DNA from: Roseimaritima ulvae
GTDB taxonomy: Bacteria > Planctomycetota > Planctomycetia > Pirellulales > Pirellulaceae
Length of the DNA: 64,000 nucleotides
Direction: 5' to 3'
NCBI RefSeq assembly: GCF_008065135.1
Contig: NZ_CP042914.1
Coordinates: forward strand, 1,116,001-1,180,000
Positions 54,955-64,000 of this stretch are shown here, piece after piece (position 1 is the stretch's first letter; each line of letters begins with the position of its first letter). Below the pieces are notes generated by a model. That model was given only the letters and a program-made list of their open reading frames with translations, was not told the origin of the DNA and made no database searches. A program made the position numbers and the translations under genes.

Positions 54955-57266
54955 GTTTACGCTTCTTGGGGGACCTGCCGGCGTGGTGGGGCGGGTTGTT
55001 GGCGCTGCTGGTCGCCGCAGTCGTATGGTGGTACTACCGTCGCGATACCCGCGATAGTGGCCCCTGGGCGCATTGGTTGTTACCGACGCTGCGAGCCACC
55101 GCGATCGCGCTGGCGATCATGACATTGGCAGGTCCGGTGCTGCGGCACACAACCACGATCGGCCAACTGGGACGAGTGGTGTTTTGCGTGGACGCGTCGG
55201 CCAGCATGTCCCAGCAGGATCCCGATTACGCTTCCACTCGCTTCCAACGCGCGAACGATCTGTTGACCGGTGAAGAGGGCCTGTTGGCTGAACTGCAGCA
55301 GACCCATGAGCTGTCGGTCAGCGGTCTGGATGGCTCCGATGCAAAACTGTGGTGGGACTCGGCCGAAACCGAACAGCCTCCGCGGGAATTTGATGTTCAA
55401 GCCGACGCCGCGACCACCGATCTGGCGACGCCGGTGATGCGACGGCTGGGGTTGGACGAAGCCGCGTTGGGGATGCCCGGCGAAGCCACCGCAGACGAAG
55501 ATCAGCAAGGGCCCCGCACCGCGGTGGTGTTGTTCAGCGATGGCCGCCACACCCATGGTCGTTCGCCGATCGACTTGGCGACGCAGTTGGCCGGTCGCGG
55601 TGTGCCCATGTACTGCGTCGGCTTTGGCTCCGCCGAGGAGCCCACCGATGTGGCCGTGGTGGAACTGCAGCATCCGGATTCGGTGTCCAGCAAAAATCGC
55701 GTTCGCGGCACATTGGTGTGGAAGGACCGCGGGCCTCCGGGACGCGCCGTGCAAGCTACGATTTCCGCCGGCGACGAAGTCCTCTGGCAGGAAACCTTGA
55801 CTACGCAAGACGTTCCGCTGCGCCGCACGGAATTCGATTTTGCCATCCGCGAAATCGTCGATGCGGCCGTGAAGCAACAGCCTCGGGACGTACGGCTGCA
55901 ATCCTTGCCCTTGGTGTTGACCGCTCGCCTGCAACCCTTCGCCGACGAACTGGACAGTCAGAACAACGAAGCCGAATTCCGCATCTCGGCGGTCGTCAAC
56001 GATCATCGCTTATTGTTGATCGACGGCCGCAGTCGTTGGGAAACGCGTTACCTCCGCAATCTATTCCAGCGTGATGAAGCCTGGCAGGTGAACACCTTGA
56101 TCGTGGGGCCGGCGGCGGAACATCGCACGCTGCCACGCGGTGAGGGCACGCAACGCTTTCCGACCGAACCCGCACGGTTGCTGGTTTATGACTTGATCAT
56201 CCTGGGGGAAGTCAACGCGGACGTATTTACTAGCGAAGAACAGGGGTGGATTCGCGATTACGTGGCTCGCGGCGGTGGCTTGGTGATCATCGACGGGCCG
56301 CGAGGGAAATGGAAACAGATCATCGATACGCCGCTGGGCGATCTGGTACCGGTAACGTTTGCCGATTCGGTGCCCCAGCGCAGCGAACGTTTGCAGCTAA
56401 CCGCTTCGGGGTTGGACTGGGCTCCGCTGCGACTTCGCGCCGATCGCGAACCCAACCGTCAGTTGTGGCAGCAGTTGCCTCCGCCGCAGACGTTGGTCAA
56501 CGTCGAACCGTTGCCAGCAGCGGACGTGCTGGCCGAAGCCATGGTGGCCGGCAAGCCGCGTCCGGCGATCGTACGTCGACCCTTCGGCGCCGGCCAGGTG
56601 GTGTACTTTGCCTTCGAAGATTCCTGGCGATGGCGGTACGAGGTGGCGGACCGATTTCATGTGCGGTTCTGGAACCAATTGGGCAAGGCCGTGATGCAGG
56701 CTCCGTTTGCGGTCAGCGATTCGTTTGCATCGCTGGACACCGGCCGCGCACAATATACCGCTGGGGATGCGGCCGATATCCGGGTTCGCTTGCGAGACGC
56801 CAACGGTCGGCCGATTTCCGACGCCACGGCGGATGCTCTGCTGTGGCGGGACGATGAATTGGTGGCCACGATTCGGTTGACCGCCGGTGACCAGGGAGAC
56901 GGCGTGTACCGCGGCACCACCGGCCCGCTGCAGCCCGGTTCCTACCGCACCACGGTGCGGGCGTCGGGGTACAGTGAGTCGGCGCTGAAGGTTAATACAG
57001 AGTTTCGGGTCGCGGCGATTTCGACTGGAGAACTGGATGCGGTGTCCTGTAATGAAACGCTGCTGCGGGAGATGGCGTTGGCGTCGGGAGGACAGTACCT
57101 GCCCGAAGCCTCCGCGGATCAGCTCAAGTCATTGCTCGAACCACTCAGCAGCGGCCGCACCGAACAACACGACACCTTACTGTGGCAGAGTTATTGGTGG
57201 TTCTGGGCGATCCTGGGACTATTGAGCGTGGAATGGTTGCTTAGAAAACGATCAGGATTGCTGTAA
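54951..57266 (+). CDS. Membrane protein with vWA-like and GATase1-like domains
   Basis: The ATG at 54951 overlaps the previous stop by four bases, giving 771 residues. Two N-terminal helices (WWGGLLALLVAAVVWWYY and ATAIALAIMTLAGPVL) lead into a vWA-like fold with VVFCVDASASMSQQDP, where Asp81 and Ser83/85 are MIDAS positions. A central domain around residues 410-450 (LIILGEVNADVFTSEEQGWI, YVARGGGLVIIDGPRG) resembles the class I glutamine amidotransferase-like fold found in such vWA proteins, without a catalytic Cys. A C-terminal helix (WFWAILGLLSVEWLL) ends the chain. It is the second vWA membrane subunit of the operon. Its stop TAA overlaps the next ATG by one base. Confidence 0.87.
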   Translation: MSLRFLGDLPAWWGGLLALLVAAVVWWYYRRDTRDSGPWAHWLLPTLRATAIALAIMTLAGPVLRHTTTIGQLGRVVFCVDASASMSQQDPDYASTRFQRANDLLTGEEGLLAELQQTHELSVSGLDGSDAKLWWDSAETEQPPREFDVQADAATTDLATPVMRRLGLDEAALGMPGEATADEDQQGPRTAVVLFSDGRHTHGRSPIDLATQLAGRGVPMYCVGFGSAEEPTDVAVVELQHPDSVSSKNRVRGTLVWKDRGPPGRAVQATISAGDEVLWQETLTTQDVPLRRTEFDFAIREIVDAAVKQQPRDVRLQSLPLVLTARLQPFADELDSQNNEAEFRISAVVNDHRLLLIDGRSRWETRYLRNLFQRDEAWQVNTLIVGPAAEHRTLPRGEGTQRFPTEPARLLVYDLIILGEVNADVFTSEEQGWIRDYVARGGGLVIIDGPRGKWKQIIDTPLGDLVPVTFADSVPQRSERLQLTASGLDWAPLRLRADREPNRQLWQQLPPPQTLVNVEPLPAADVLAEAMVAGKPRPAIVRRPFGAGQVVYFAFEDSWRWRYEVADRFHVRFWNQLGKAVMQAPFAVSDSFASLDTGRAQYTAGDAADIRVRLRDANGRPISDATADALLWRDDELVATIRLTAGDQGDGVYRGTTGPLQPGSYRTTVRASGYSESALKVNTEFRVAAISTGELDAVSCNETLLREMALASGGQYLPEASADQLKSLLEPLSSGRTEQHDTLLWQSYWWFWAILGLLSVEWLLRKRSGLL

Positions 57267-60200
57267 TGAGCGTTTCGCTGAACCCCATCACGATTACGAA
57301 ACTGGATCAATTCCGACGTCGTCGCCGGGCCATGGTTTTGCTGCGAGGCGTTGCCGCCGGCGTGGTGACCTTCCTGGTAGCCATGTTATGCGTGTCGATT
57401 GTCGATTGGTTGTGGGTCCTGCCCACATCGGTGCGGTGGACGCTCAGCACGCTGGGCTATTTGGCGTCGGCAGCGGTGGTGTATGGGGTCTGCTTGCGGA
57501 AGTTGCGGCATGACACCGACCGCCGCGAACTGGCCTCGCGTGTAGAAGTCGCTGAACCGGCGCTGCGCGAACAACTATTGTCGGCGATTGAACTGGGCGA
57601 TACCGATCGTGAAACGCCCGCCAATGGTTCGCCGGTGTTTCGAGCGATGGTCCAGGACCGCGTGGCGGGGGCGATTTCCGGAGTGGATATCCGCCGCCTG
57701 TTGCCGCTGGTCTTGATTCGCCGCTGGTTGTTGGCGGCGCTGGCAATCCTGGGCCTGTGTGTCGCCCTGTGGATGGTCCCGGGATCGCACTTTCGACAAT
57801 TGATCACCCGCGCGGTGTTGCCGATGGCCAATATCGATCGGGTCTCGCGGACCAAGGTCGAAATTCTGGAACCCACGCCGCATTCGTTGCAGGTGCCCGA
57901 AGACGAAACCGTGGCCGTGGTGGTGCGGATCGGTGGCGCGTTGACCGACGACGTGACCCTGGAACTGCATCCGCTGGGCGGCGAAACGATCGAGCAAGCG
58001 ATGCGGCCACGGACGGCGGCGGCCGGCGCCAACGCAGCCGACTCGGAATTTGCCAGCAATGTAAGCGTCGGCAAATCCGATTGGGAATACCGTATCTTGG
58101 CCGGCGATGCGGTCACGCGAACCTATCAGATTCGCACCTCGCCGCGGCCTCTGGTGCAGCAGGTTGAAAAGGTCTACGTATACCCCGAGTACGCTCAGCT
58201 GAACGATCGCGTCATAACTGAAACGCACGGCGACCTGGAAGCCCTGAGCGGTACGCAGGCCAAGTTGACCGTCACCGTCAACCAGCCCGTGTCGTTGGCG
58301 GAAATCGTGTTTGAATCGATCGGCGAAAGTGAACCACGACGGATTCCGATGCAACCGCTGGAGGATTCCGCCAATCAATTTACTGTCGAGTTGCCGATCT
58401 CGGATCCGGAAATCTACCAGATCCATCTGGTCTCGGCGGACACCGGATTCGATAACCCGTTTAGTCCCAAGTATGAAATTCGCCCGCAGCCCGATCGGAT
58501 TCCTCGCGTGGCCTTTGTGGATCCTCCGCAAGGCACGCTGTTGCTACCGCCCAACGATTTGATCCCGTTGGCCGTCAGCGTGGAAGATGAATTGCCCGTG
58601 GCTCGCACGGCCTACGAGGTATCGATCAACGCGGGACCCTGGCAGCCGCGGATGTTGGAAACGTTGGCCGAAGCGGAAACCGTTACCTCGTTTCGATGGG
58701 ATTTGGCACTCTGGCAACTCAAAGCCGGCGATCAGGTCAGCATCCGCGCGGCGGCCATCGATCGCAAAGGCCAACGCGGCGAATCGGCGTCTTTGCAAGT
58801 CGTTATCGCAACGCCGGACTTTGATCCTGACCGGCACCGCATCGCCAAAATAAAATCGTCTCTGCTCGAGCCACTACACGAGTGGTCGCGAGCCCTGGTG
58901 GCGTCGGGCGATGACTTCATCAAGATCTTGAAAAGTATCGAAAAGGACGATTCCACGGAGCTGACCGAGCCCCAGAAGCAGGGGTTTGCAAACGACACGA
59001 AGCAGAGCCTGCAGCGAGCCAACGGCTTGCTGCAACAGGTCGCCAAGACGTTGCCCCAGATGCCGGCCGGACTGGATGCGGTGCAGGTCGAATGGCTGGG
59101 GCGAGCCGTTGATCGAGTCCGGTTCGGAATGCTCGACGCACAGGCCCAACTGACAGACAACGAAAGTCTGTTCGCTGCCGCTGATGATGCTCCCGTCGAT
59201 GATGCGGCGGCGGACGATGCGGCTGCGGACGATGCACGTAAAAAATTCGTCAAGCGTCGCAAAGAGGCGGCTAAGAGGCTGCGTGAGCAGATCACCGCCG
59301 CGGTGGATCTGGCCAAACGAGTCGACAGCGGATTTGAGGCGGTCACCAGTCATGACTTTAACGCCGCGGTGATGCAGGACATCAATGGTCTGTCCACCCA
59401 CGTCGACCGTTTGGTGCTGCCGGACCTGAAGTCATCTTGGCAACGTTTGCTGCGACAGCATACCGTCACCGTGAACCAGTTGATGGCGATCCAGCAAATG
59501 ATCGATGAAAACAGGGGGCAGGTCACGCGGAGCTCGCAGGCACCGTTGGAGAATTTGCTGCCCTGGCTGGCCAAATGGCAGGATTCGCTGGACCAACGAA
59601 TGGGCGGGGAACATCAAGCCGACGAGCTGCGGCGGGTGACCGAACAGTTGGCCGGCGAGCTACGCCAGAGATTGAACGGCAGCTCGATCGATCGCGACCT
59701 GCCGGGCCGAGTGGTCAATGACTACAACGATGCCACGCGTCGCACCGGTGCGGTCAGCCGATCGATCCAGCAATTGCGCGACACCTTGGGCCAGCCTGCT
59801 GGTGAACTGACCGCCGCGGAACAATCCGGTGAATCGGAGGCCGTGCGGAAGGCGACCGAGCGGTGGTCACAGCAGTTGCAGCGTTTGGCTCGACAGCAAA
59901 GTTGGGTCTCGCAGCGATTGGCCGCTTGGCGGCAATTGCAGCAGGTGCGGGGCGATGGTGATGCCGCGTTTCCCGGTGATGCCGCGCTGGCCAGCCGGGC
60001 CTTGCAAGCGGTGACGCAGAAGCATCTGGAATCCGACTACCAGGATGCCAAGGCCGCTCATCAATTGATGGCCGACCTGTCGGAAATCGCAGCCGCCTAC
60101 TATGTGTTGGAGGCCGGACATCGGTTGCAACAGTATCGCACCGACCTGAGCACATTGACCGAAGCCGAACGCTGGGACGTGCTGCAGATTCGCGGTCGCA

Positions 60201-63200
60201 CCGTGCATCCTTTGGCTTGGGAGACGCTGCACAAATCCAACGAATGGATTGTTGCTGAGCTGCGTGCGGCCCAATTGCCCGAGCCGATTTGGCGGCCTCT
60301 CGAACACATGCGGTGGTCGGCCGAGACTCGCAAAACCCAAGATCGCATGGGCGTGCGGCGTTGGGATGCTCGCAACGTGGTATCCGCTTTGGAACCGTTG
60401 AGCAGTCAACGCGAGCAACTGGATGAAGTCCTCTCGCTGCTGTCCCCACATCTGATCGACGCGCGTCAACGCTTGGCCAAGTTCGTCCCCACCACGGCGC
60501 AGTTGGCAAGACAAACCGCCGAGCAACTGCGGGAATTAAGTGACGCGACCGAGCAGGTGGCCGAACAGGCGGCCCGGCAAGCCGAAACCGCTCAGGCCGA
60601 TCCCACCCAGGATCCCTCCGCGCCCGACGTCCAACTTCTGGCTCGGCAGCAAGCCGAGGCTCAGCAGCAGGTCCAGGATTTGCTCGATGCTCTGGTCGAT
60701 CAAGCCAACTCGCAAGACATGATGACCGCTGAAGGACGCGAGACGGCCCGCGATGCCGACGACGCGGTGGCCATGCTCACGCCGCCCAGCGAAGCCATGC
60801 AACAGGAAATGCAACAAGCCGCCGCGGCCGAAGACGCACAGGTCGCCGCCGAAAACCTAGCGGACGCCGCGGACAGCCAACGGCAAACCGCCGAAGCTCT
60901 GGAGCAAGTCGCCGAACATCTCGAACGACAAGCCGCTCAGCAAGACCTCCAGCCCACCCGGCAGGCACTTCGCGATGCCGAACGCGAACTGGGCATCGAG
61001 CGGCAATTGGATCAACAGTATGAGCAAGCCGAAAAGATGGCCCAAGCGGCGATGCAAGATCCGCAGACACTGCTGAAGCAACTGGAAGCCGAACTGCGAC
61101 GCAATCCCGACATGCAAGACGCCCTGTCGGACATCGCCGCCGATGCGGCCCAACAAGCCCAGAATTCGCTCGAACGAGCTGCTCAACAAGAACAAAATCT
61201 GCAACGCGATATCGAACGCAGCGATAGCGATTTCCAAACGGAAAAAGCAATCCTGGCCGCCGAAGTCAAGCAACTCAGCGAGGCCATCACAGAAGTCGCC
61301 GATCAACTTGCCAAACCCGCCAGCGATGCCGCGTCACAAAGTCGTGACAATCAGGCTAAACAACAACTTGATGAAGCCCGGCAGAACTTGCAGCAAGCCG
61401 CTCAGGCCACGCGGATGGTCAATTCCGATACCCTGCTGGATGATCTGGCCAATACCGCCCAACAAGCTGCCGAGGCATTGCAGCAAGCTTCGGAACAACT
61501 CAACAAAGCTCAACAAGCCGCCGCGGAGACGCAGCAACAAGCCCTCTCGGACGACAAGCGACAGCAGCAGGCCGAACGCACCAAAGCGGAACGCAATCAA
61601 TCGCGGGTTCGCGATTCCCGGCTTCGCGTCGCACGGCAACAAACCAATGCCAGCCGAAACGAACAGAAGCAGGCCAACAACGAACTGAAGAAGGCTCAGA
61701 ACGATCAAAAAGCCGCCGAGCAACAATTGCGGAAAGCCGAGCAGGACCTGAAAAAGAATCCCGATCAAGATTGGGCGGAAAGCAACCAACGCAAGGCCCA
61801 ACAACGCTTGCAGCAGGCCCAGCAAAATACAGCCAACGCTCAGCGACTGGTCGAGGCCGCCGAACAACGGAAGAATCGCGCCGAAGCCACTGAAAAACAA
61901 CGCAACCAGTGGAAGACGCGGGACTTGAAAAAGCCCAACCCGGCCGCGGAACTGGCCACGCGGCTGGCGCAGGAAGCCGCGGACACCGCCAAGCAAATGG
62001 GACAACGCGCTCAGGAGGTTGCCGAACAAGCCGGTGCGATCGATCCCGTGCAGGGCGACGCCCAGCAACTGGCTCGGGCCGAACAACAACAGCAGGACGT
62101 CGGCCAAGAGGTACAACAGGTGGCCAACGATCTGGCTCGCGCCGCGCGACACGAACAACGACTCGGCCGTGAGACGCCCGCCAAGCAACTGGCTCAAACC
62201 GCCGACGCCGTCCAGCAAGCTGGTGAACAGGAATTGGCACAAGCCGAAAACTCACTCGCTCAAGCCGCCCAAGCCGCCGCGCCGCCACAAGCCGCCGAAG
62301 CCAATGCCGCGGAATCAAATCCGGCAAGTGGCGAAAATGGTGAAAGCCCAGACAACGGCGAAGCAGGTGAGAACGGCCAAGCGGCTGAAGACGGTGGAGC
62401 CGAACAGGTGGCCGCCGCCCAGCAGTCCTTGGCCGCCGCGGAAGAGACGCTGCAGCAGCAGTCCGGACAGCTGGATGAGATGTTGACGGCCGACGCGCAG
62501 GCCAAAGCCGCCGCCCAGGCGCAAGCTCAAGCCGCTGAGGCCGCGCAAGCCGCTGCCGCTCGGGCCGGTGAACCCCAAGCGGCCGGTTCCCCCGCCGAAG
62601 CGTCGGCTGCCAGTGGCGCCGAACCAGCGGCCGCCAGCGGTGCGGAACCAGCAACAGGCAGTCCGCCGGCCAACGCTGAACCAGCCTCGGGATCACAGCC
62701 GTCGGCTTCGTCACCGTCGACTTCGTCACCGTCGGGCGCGACGCCCCAGAGTCCACCCATTCCCGGCCGGCTATCGCGTGGCGAGATGTTGGCTCGGGCA
62801 TTGGATGAACTCGACCGAGCCCTTAACGCACCGCCTGCGGGCGATGCCAGCCAGGCGGCTGCGGCCGACCAACAAGCCGGCTCCCCTGCCCCTCCTTCGC
62901 CGGTCGCTCCTTCGCCGACGTTGGCTCAAGCCGCTCAGGACCGCATGCGTCAGATGGCTATCGCTCGATCGCAAGCCCGCAGCCAAGCCGCGCAAGCCGC
63001 CACGGCGGACGTTCCGGCGGGGGAATCCAGCGCGTCGGGAGCTGGCGAGGGCGAACCGCCGGCCGATCAGTTCGAGCTGGAACGCGTCGATCGTCAGCAA
63101 GACCGCGAGTGGGGGCAACTGACACAGAAGTCCGCGGAAGACCTTCGCGAAGGCCGTCGCGATCGCGTCTCCGAACGTTATCGGCAGCAGGTCGAAGCCT

Positions 63201-63238
63201 ACTTCCGTGTGATCGCCGAACAGTCCAAACCAAAATAA
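57266..63238 (+). CDS. Giant Gln/Ala-rich coiled-coil membrane protein (DUF4175-like plan)
   Basis: This 1990-residue protein starts at an ATG overlapping the previous stop. Its N-terminus has three helices (about residues 22-50, 57-79 and 148-170), then a beta-rich region to about 520 with Ig-like strands (LVQQVEKVYVYPEYAQLNDR, VAFVDPPQGTLLLPPNDLIP). From about 530 to the end it is predicted coiled coil, and from about 1170 to 1880 it is extremely rich in Gln, Ala, Glu and Asn. The end (REWGQLTQKSAEDLREGRRD and VEAYFRVIAEQ) looks conserved. The plan resembles DUF4175 proteins found after vWA genes. It may be a long periplasmic tether or filament. The role is unknown; the operon suggests it works with the MoxR/vWA subunits. 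Confidence 0.85.
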   Translation: MSVSLNPITITKLDQFRRRRRAMVLLRGVAAGVVTFLVAMLCVSIVDWLWVLPTSVRWTLSTLGYLASAAVVYGVCLRKLRHDTDRRELASRVEVAEPALREQLLSAIELGDTDRETPANGSPVFRAMVQDRVAGAISGVDIRRLLPLVLIRRWLLAALAILGLCVALWMVPGSHFRQLITRAVLPMANIDRVSRTKVEILEPTPHSLQVPEDETVAVVVRIGGALTDDVTLELHPLGGETIEQAMRPRTAAAGANAADSEFASNVSVGKSDWEYRILAGDAVTRTYQIRTSPRPLVQQVEKVYVYPEYAQLNDRVITETHGDLEALSGTQAKLTVTVNQPVSLAEIVFESIGESEPRRIPMQPLEDSANQFTVELPISDPEIYQIHLVSADTGFDNPFSPKYEIRPQPDRIPRVAFVDPPQGTLLLPPNDLIPLAVSVEDELPVARTAYEVSINAGPWQPRMLETLAEAETVTSFRWDLALWQLKAGDQVSIRAAAIDRKGQRGESASLQVVIATPDFDPDRHRIAKIKSSLLEPLHEWSRALVASGDDFIKILKSIEKDDSTELTEPQKQGFANDTKQSLQRANGLLQQVAKTLPQMPAGLDAVQVEWLGRAVDRVRFGMLDAQAQLTDNESLFAAADDAPVDDAAADDAAADDARKKFVKRRKEAAKRLREQITAAVDLAKRVDSGFEAVTSHDFNAAVMQDINGLSTHVDRLVLPDLKSSWQRLLRQHTVTVNQLMAIQQMIDENRGQVTRSSQAPLENLLPWLAKWQDSLDQRMGGEHQADELRRVTEQLAGELRQRLNGSSIDRDLPGRVVNDYNDATRRTGAVSRSIQQLRDTLGQPAGELTAAEQSGESEAVRKATERWSQQLQRLARQQSWVSQRLAAWRQLQQVRGDGDAAFPGDAALASRALQAVTQKHLESDYQDAKAAHQLMADLSEIAAAYYVLEAGHRLQQYRTDLSTLTEAERWDVLQIRGRTVHPLAWETLHKSNEWIVAELRAAQLPEPIWRPLEHMRWSAETRKTQDRMGVRRWDARNVVSALEPLSSQREQLDEVLSLLSPHLIDARQRLAKFVPTTAQLARQTAEQLRELSDATEQVAEQAARQAETAQADPTQDPSAPDVQLLARQQAEAQQQVQDLLDALVDQANSQDMMTAEGRETARDADDAVAMLTPPSEAMQQEMQQAAAAEDAQVAAENLADAADSQRQTAEALEQVAEHLERQAAQQDLQPTRQALRDAERELGIERQLDQQYEQAEKMAQAAMQDPQTLLKQLEAELRRNPDMQDALSDIAADAAQQAQNSLERAAQQEQNLQRDIERSDSDFQTEKAILAAEVKQLSEAITEVADQLAKPASDAASQSRDNQAKQQLDEARQNLQQAAQATRMVNSDTLLDDLANTAQQAAEALQQASEQLNKAQQAAAETQQQALSDDKRQQQAERTKAERNQSRVRDSRLRVARQQTNASRNEQKQANNELKKAQNDQKAAEQQLRKAEQDLKKNPDQDWAESNQRKAQQRLQQAQQNTANAQRLVEAAEQRKNRAEATEKQRNQWKTRDLKKPNPAAELATRLAQEAADTAKQMGQRAQEVAEQAGAIDPVQGDAQQLARAEQQQQDVGQEVQQVANDLARAARHEQRLGRETPAKQLAQTADAVQQAGEQELAQAENSLAQAAQAAAPPQAAEANAAESNPASGENGESPDNGEAGENGQAAEDGGAEQVAAAQQSLAAAEETLQQQSGQLDEMLTADAQAKAAAQAQAQAAEAAQAAAARAGEPQAAGSPAEASAASGAEPAAASGAEPATGSPPANAEPASGSQPSASSPSTSSPSGATPQSPPIPGRLSRGEMLARALDELDRALNAPPAGDASQAAAADQQAGSPAPPSPVAPSPTLAQAAQDRMRQMAIARSQARSQAAQAATADVPAGESSASGAGEGEPPADQFELERVDRQQDREWGQLTQKSAEDLREGRRDRVSERYRQQVEAYFRVIAEQSKPK

Positions 63239-63581
63239 ACCCCGTTGGATCGGTTTGTCGTTTAACTCACAGCCACAGGAGCCGCCTGACTTAACAGCAT
63301 TCACCCTCCCCCTGGGAGGGTCGCGAGGAACGAGCGGGGAGGGTTCGTTGGACTTGTAGGTTGTTAGAGCCATATTCCGCAGCCGAATAACCCTCCCCTC
63401 GCTGACGCGCGACCCTACCGGAGGGAGGGTGGAATGTAGTTTGCTCACGCTTCAATACTTCTAAGTCAGACGTCTCCACAGGAGACGGCGAATACGTTTC
63501 CCGCCGCAAAGCCTATCAATCGCACCCTTCACTCCGACGCAACCATTGCACCGACAGCCGACTGCGTTAACGACACGCCTT
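63239..63581. other. 343-bp intergenic region with family-B element
   Basis: The region holds the family-B relative at 63299-63434 and a tail AATACTTCTAAGTCAGACG to 63471 that resembles AATGCTCCTAAGTCAGC near 6475. The last 110 bp lead to the exported gene. No gene or clear promoter is seen. Confidence 0.55.
63299..63434. repeat. Family-B relative, copy 3
   Basis: The element runs ATTCACCCTCCCCCTGGGAG... to ...GGAGGGAGGGTGGAA, with inverted ends like copies 1 and 2. The centre differs (GTTCGTTGGACTTGTAGGTT). CCTCCCCTCGCTGACGCGCG is shared in outline. Confidence 0.65.
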
Positions 63582-64000
63582 ATGAATCCACAGACCATTC
63601 CCTTCCAGCAGACGAGCGGCACGATGGCGAACGATTTGAATAAGCGCTGCAACCAATTCGTCTACAACCGAATCGTTGTGACGCTCATCAGTATCACGAT
63701 CGGCTTAACGTTGGGCCTCCACCCTGTGCTGGCACAACAACCGTCCGAAAACCCCTATCAAAAGGATCGCGTTGACCAGGCGGTGGACAAGGCGATCGCG
63801 TATTTGGTTTCGCAGCAGCGTGAAAACGGCGCGATCACATCGCGGAGCGCCGATACGGCGATGAGTTCGTTGGCGATCATGGCGATGGCCAGTGTCGGGC
63901 ATCAGCCCAGCGACGACACGCCGACTGGTCGCGCCATGAATCGGGCATTGAATTTTGTCTTGCAAGCCGACCGGCAAGACGACCAGGGGTACTACGGACG
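63582..64000 (+). CDS. Exported prenyltransferase/squalene-cyclase-fold protein, 3' end outside window
   Basis: The ATG at 63582 opens a frame of at least 139 residues that runs to the window end. A signal anchor (VVTLISITIGLTLGLHPVLA, about residues 33-52) is followed by DQAVDKAIAYLVSQQRENGA, SLAIMAMASVGHQP and ALNFVLQADRQDDQGYYGR. The repeated QQ..NG and Q-D-G-Y patterns are QW-type motifs of the alpha/alpha barrel shared by prenyltransferases and squalene cyclases, a common exported planctomycete class of unknown function. It lies 343 bp after the giant coiled-coil gene in the same direction, so it may or may not belong to that operon. Confidence 0.75.
   Translation, partial: MNPQTIPFQQTSGTMANDLNKRCNQFVYNRIVVTLISITIGLTLGLHPVLAQQPSENPYQKDRVDQAVDKAIAYLVSQQRENGAITSRSADTAMSSLAIMAMASVGHQPSDDTPTGRAMNRALNFVLQADRQDDQGYYG

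Noticed and set aside
61500-62801. 433-codon minus-strand frame within the giant coiled-coil gene
   Set aside because: Arg/Pro-rich shadow of the Gln/Ala repeats; no start context or family.

Overview
The window looks like a chromosomal segment of a GC-rich planctomycete, most likely of the Pirellulaceae (Rhodopirellula/Roseimaritima-like). The basis is gene content: a PSD1-type cytochrome gene followed by a DUF1501 gene, an exported hydrolase with an LESR-LLA type N-terminal signature and a C-terminal dockerin, kinase-like and FHA proteins side by side, an SHD1-like protein, an EF-G with a mitochondrial-type P-loop, and long MoxR/DUF58/vWA operons. No rRNA, tRNA, CRISPR array, intact transposase or prophage gene was recognised.

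Layout. 1-3.7 kb: the 3' part of a membrane-anchored kinase-like gene and a double-FHA gene. 3.9-8.7 kb: a dockerin-bearing alpha/beta hydrolase broken by an 8-bp repeat expansion, a small SHD1-like gene and a large exported esterase. 9.0-13.8 kb: a Uma2 remnant, then a likely co-transcribed FAH-family gene, aldehyde dehydrogenase and YyaL/DUF255 gene. 13.9-25 kb: mostly single genes, namely an FAD oxidoreductase, a hydrolase, a lipoprotein, a GNAT acetyltransferase, a di-haem peroxidase, a nucleoside-symporter-like MFS protein, an acyltransferase and an unknown cytoplasmic protein. 25-30.9 kb: a TetR / membrane-fusion / RND efflux operon with a clear operator. 30.9-33.3 kb: a methyltransferase, a small anti-sigma-like protein and an AIM24 protein. 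33.6-38.5 kb: the PSD1/DUF1501 pair. 38.9-42.0 kb: a BamA-like system divided into a POTRA protein and a separate barrel lipoprotein. 42.7-50.3 kb: EF-G, miaA, small exported proteins, an FkbM methyltransferase, a coiled-coil envelope protein and thioredoxin.

50.7-63.2 kb is the most striking block: five genes, the last three junctions overlapping, encoding a MoxR ATPase, a DUF58 protein, two vWA-type membrane proteins and a 1990-residue Gln/Ala-rich coiled-coil membrane protein. A prenyltransferase-fold exported protein starts just after it and runs off the window.

Intergenic DNA is rich in small inverted repeats of several families. Eight of nine junctions between convergent genes carry inverted repeats, and four of those eight use one REP-like family as an inward-facing doublet. 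The ninth junction is only 12 bp. Some repeats supply stop codons of neighbouring genes. This repeat organisation, the split BamA, the repeat-frameshifted hydrolase and the MoxR operon are the observations most worth following up. All functional assignments rest on reading motifs by eye; no database search was run.
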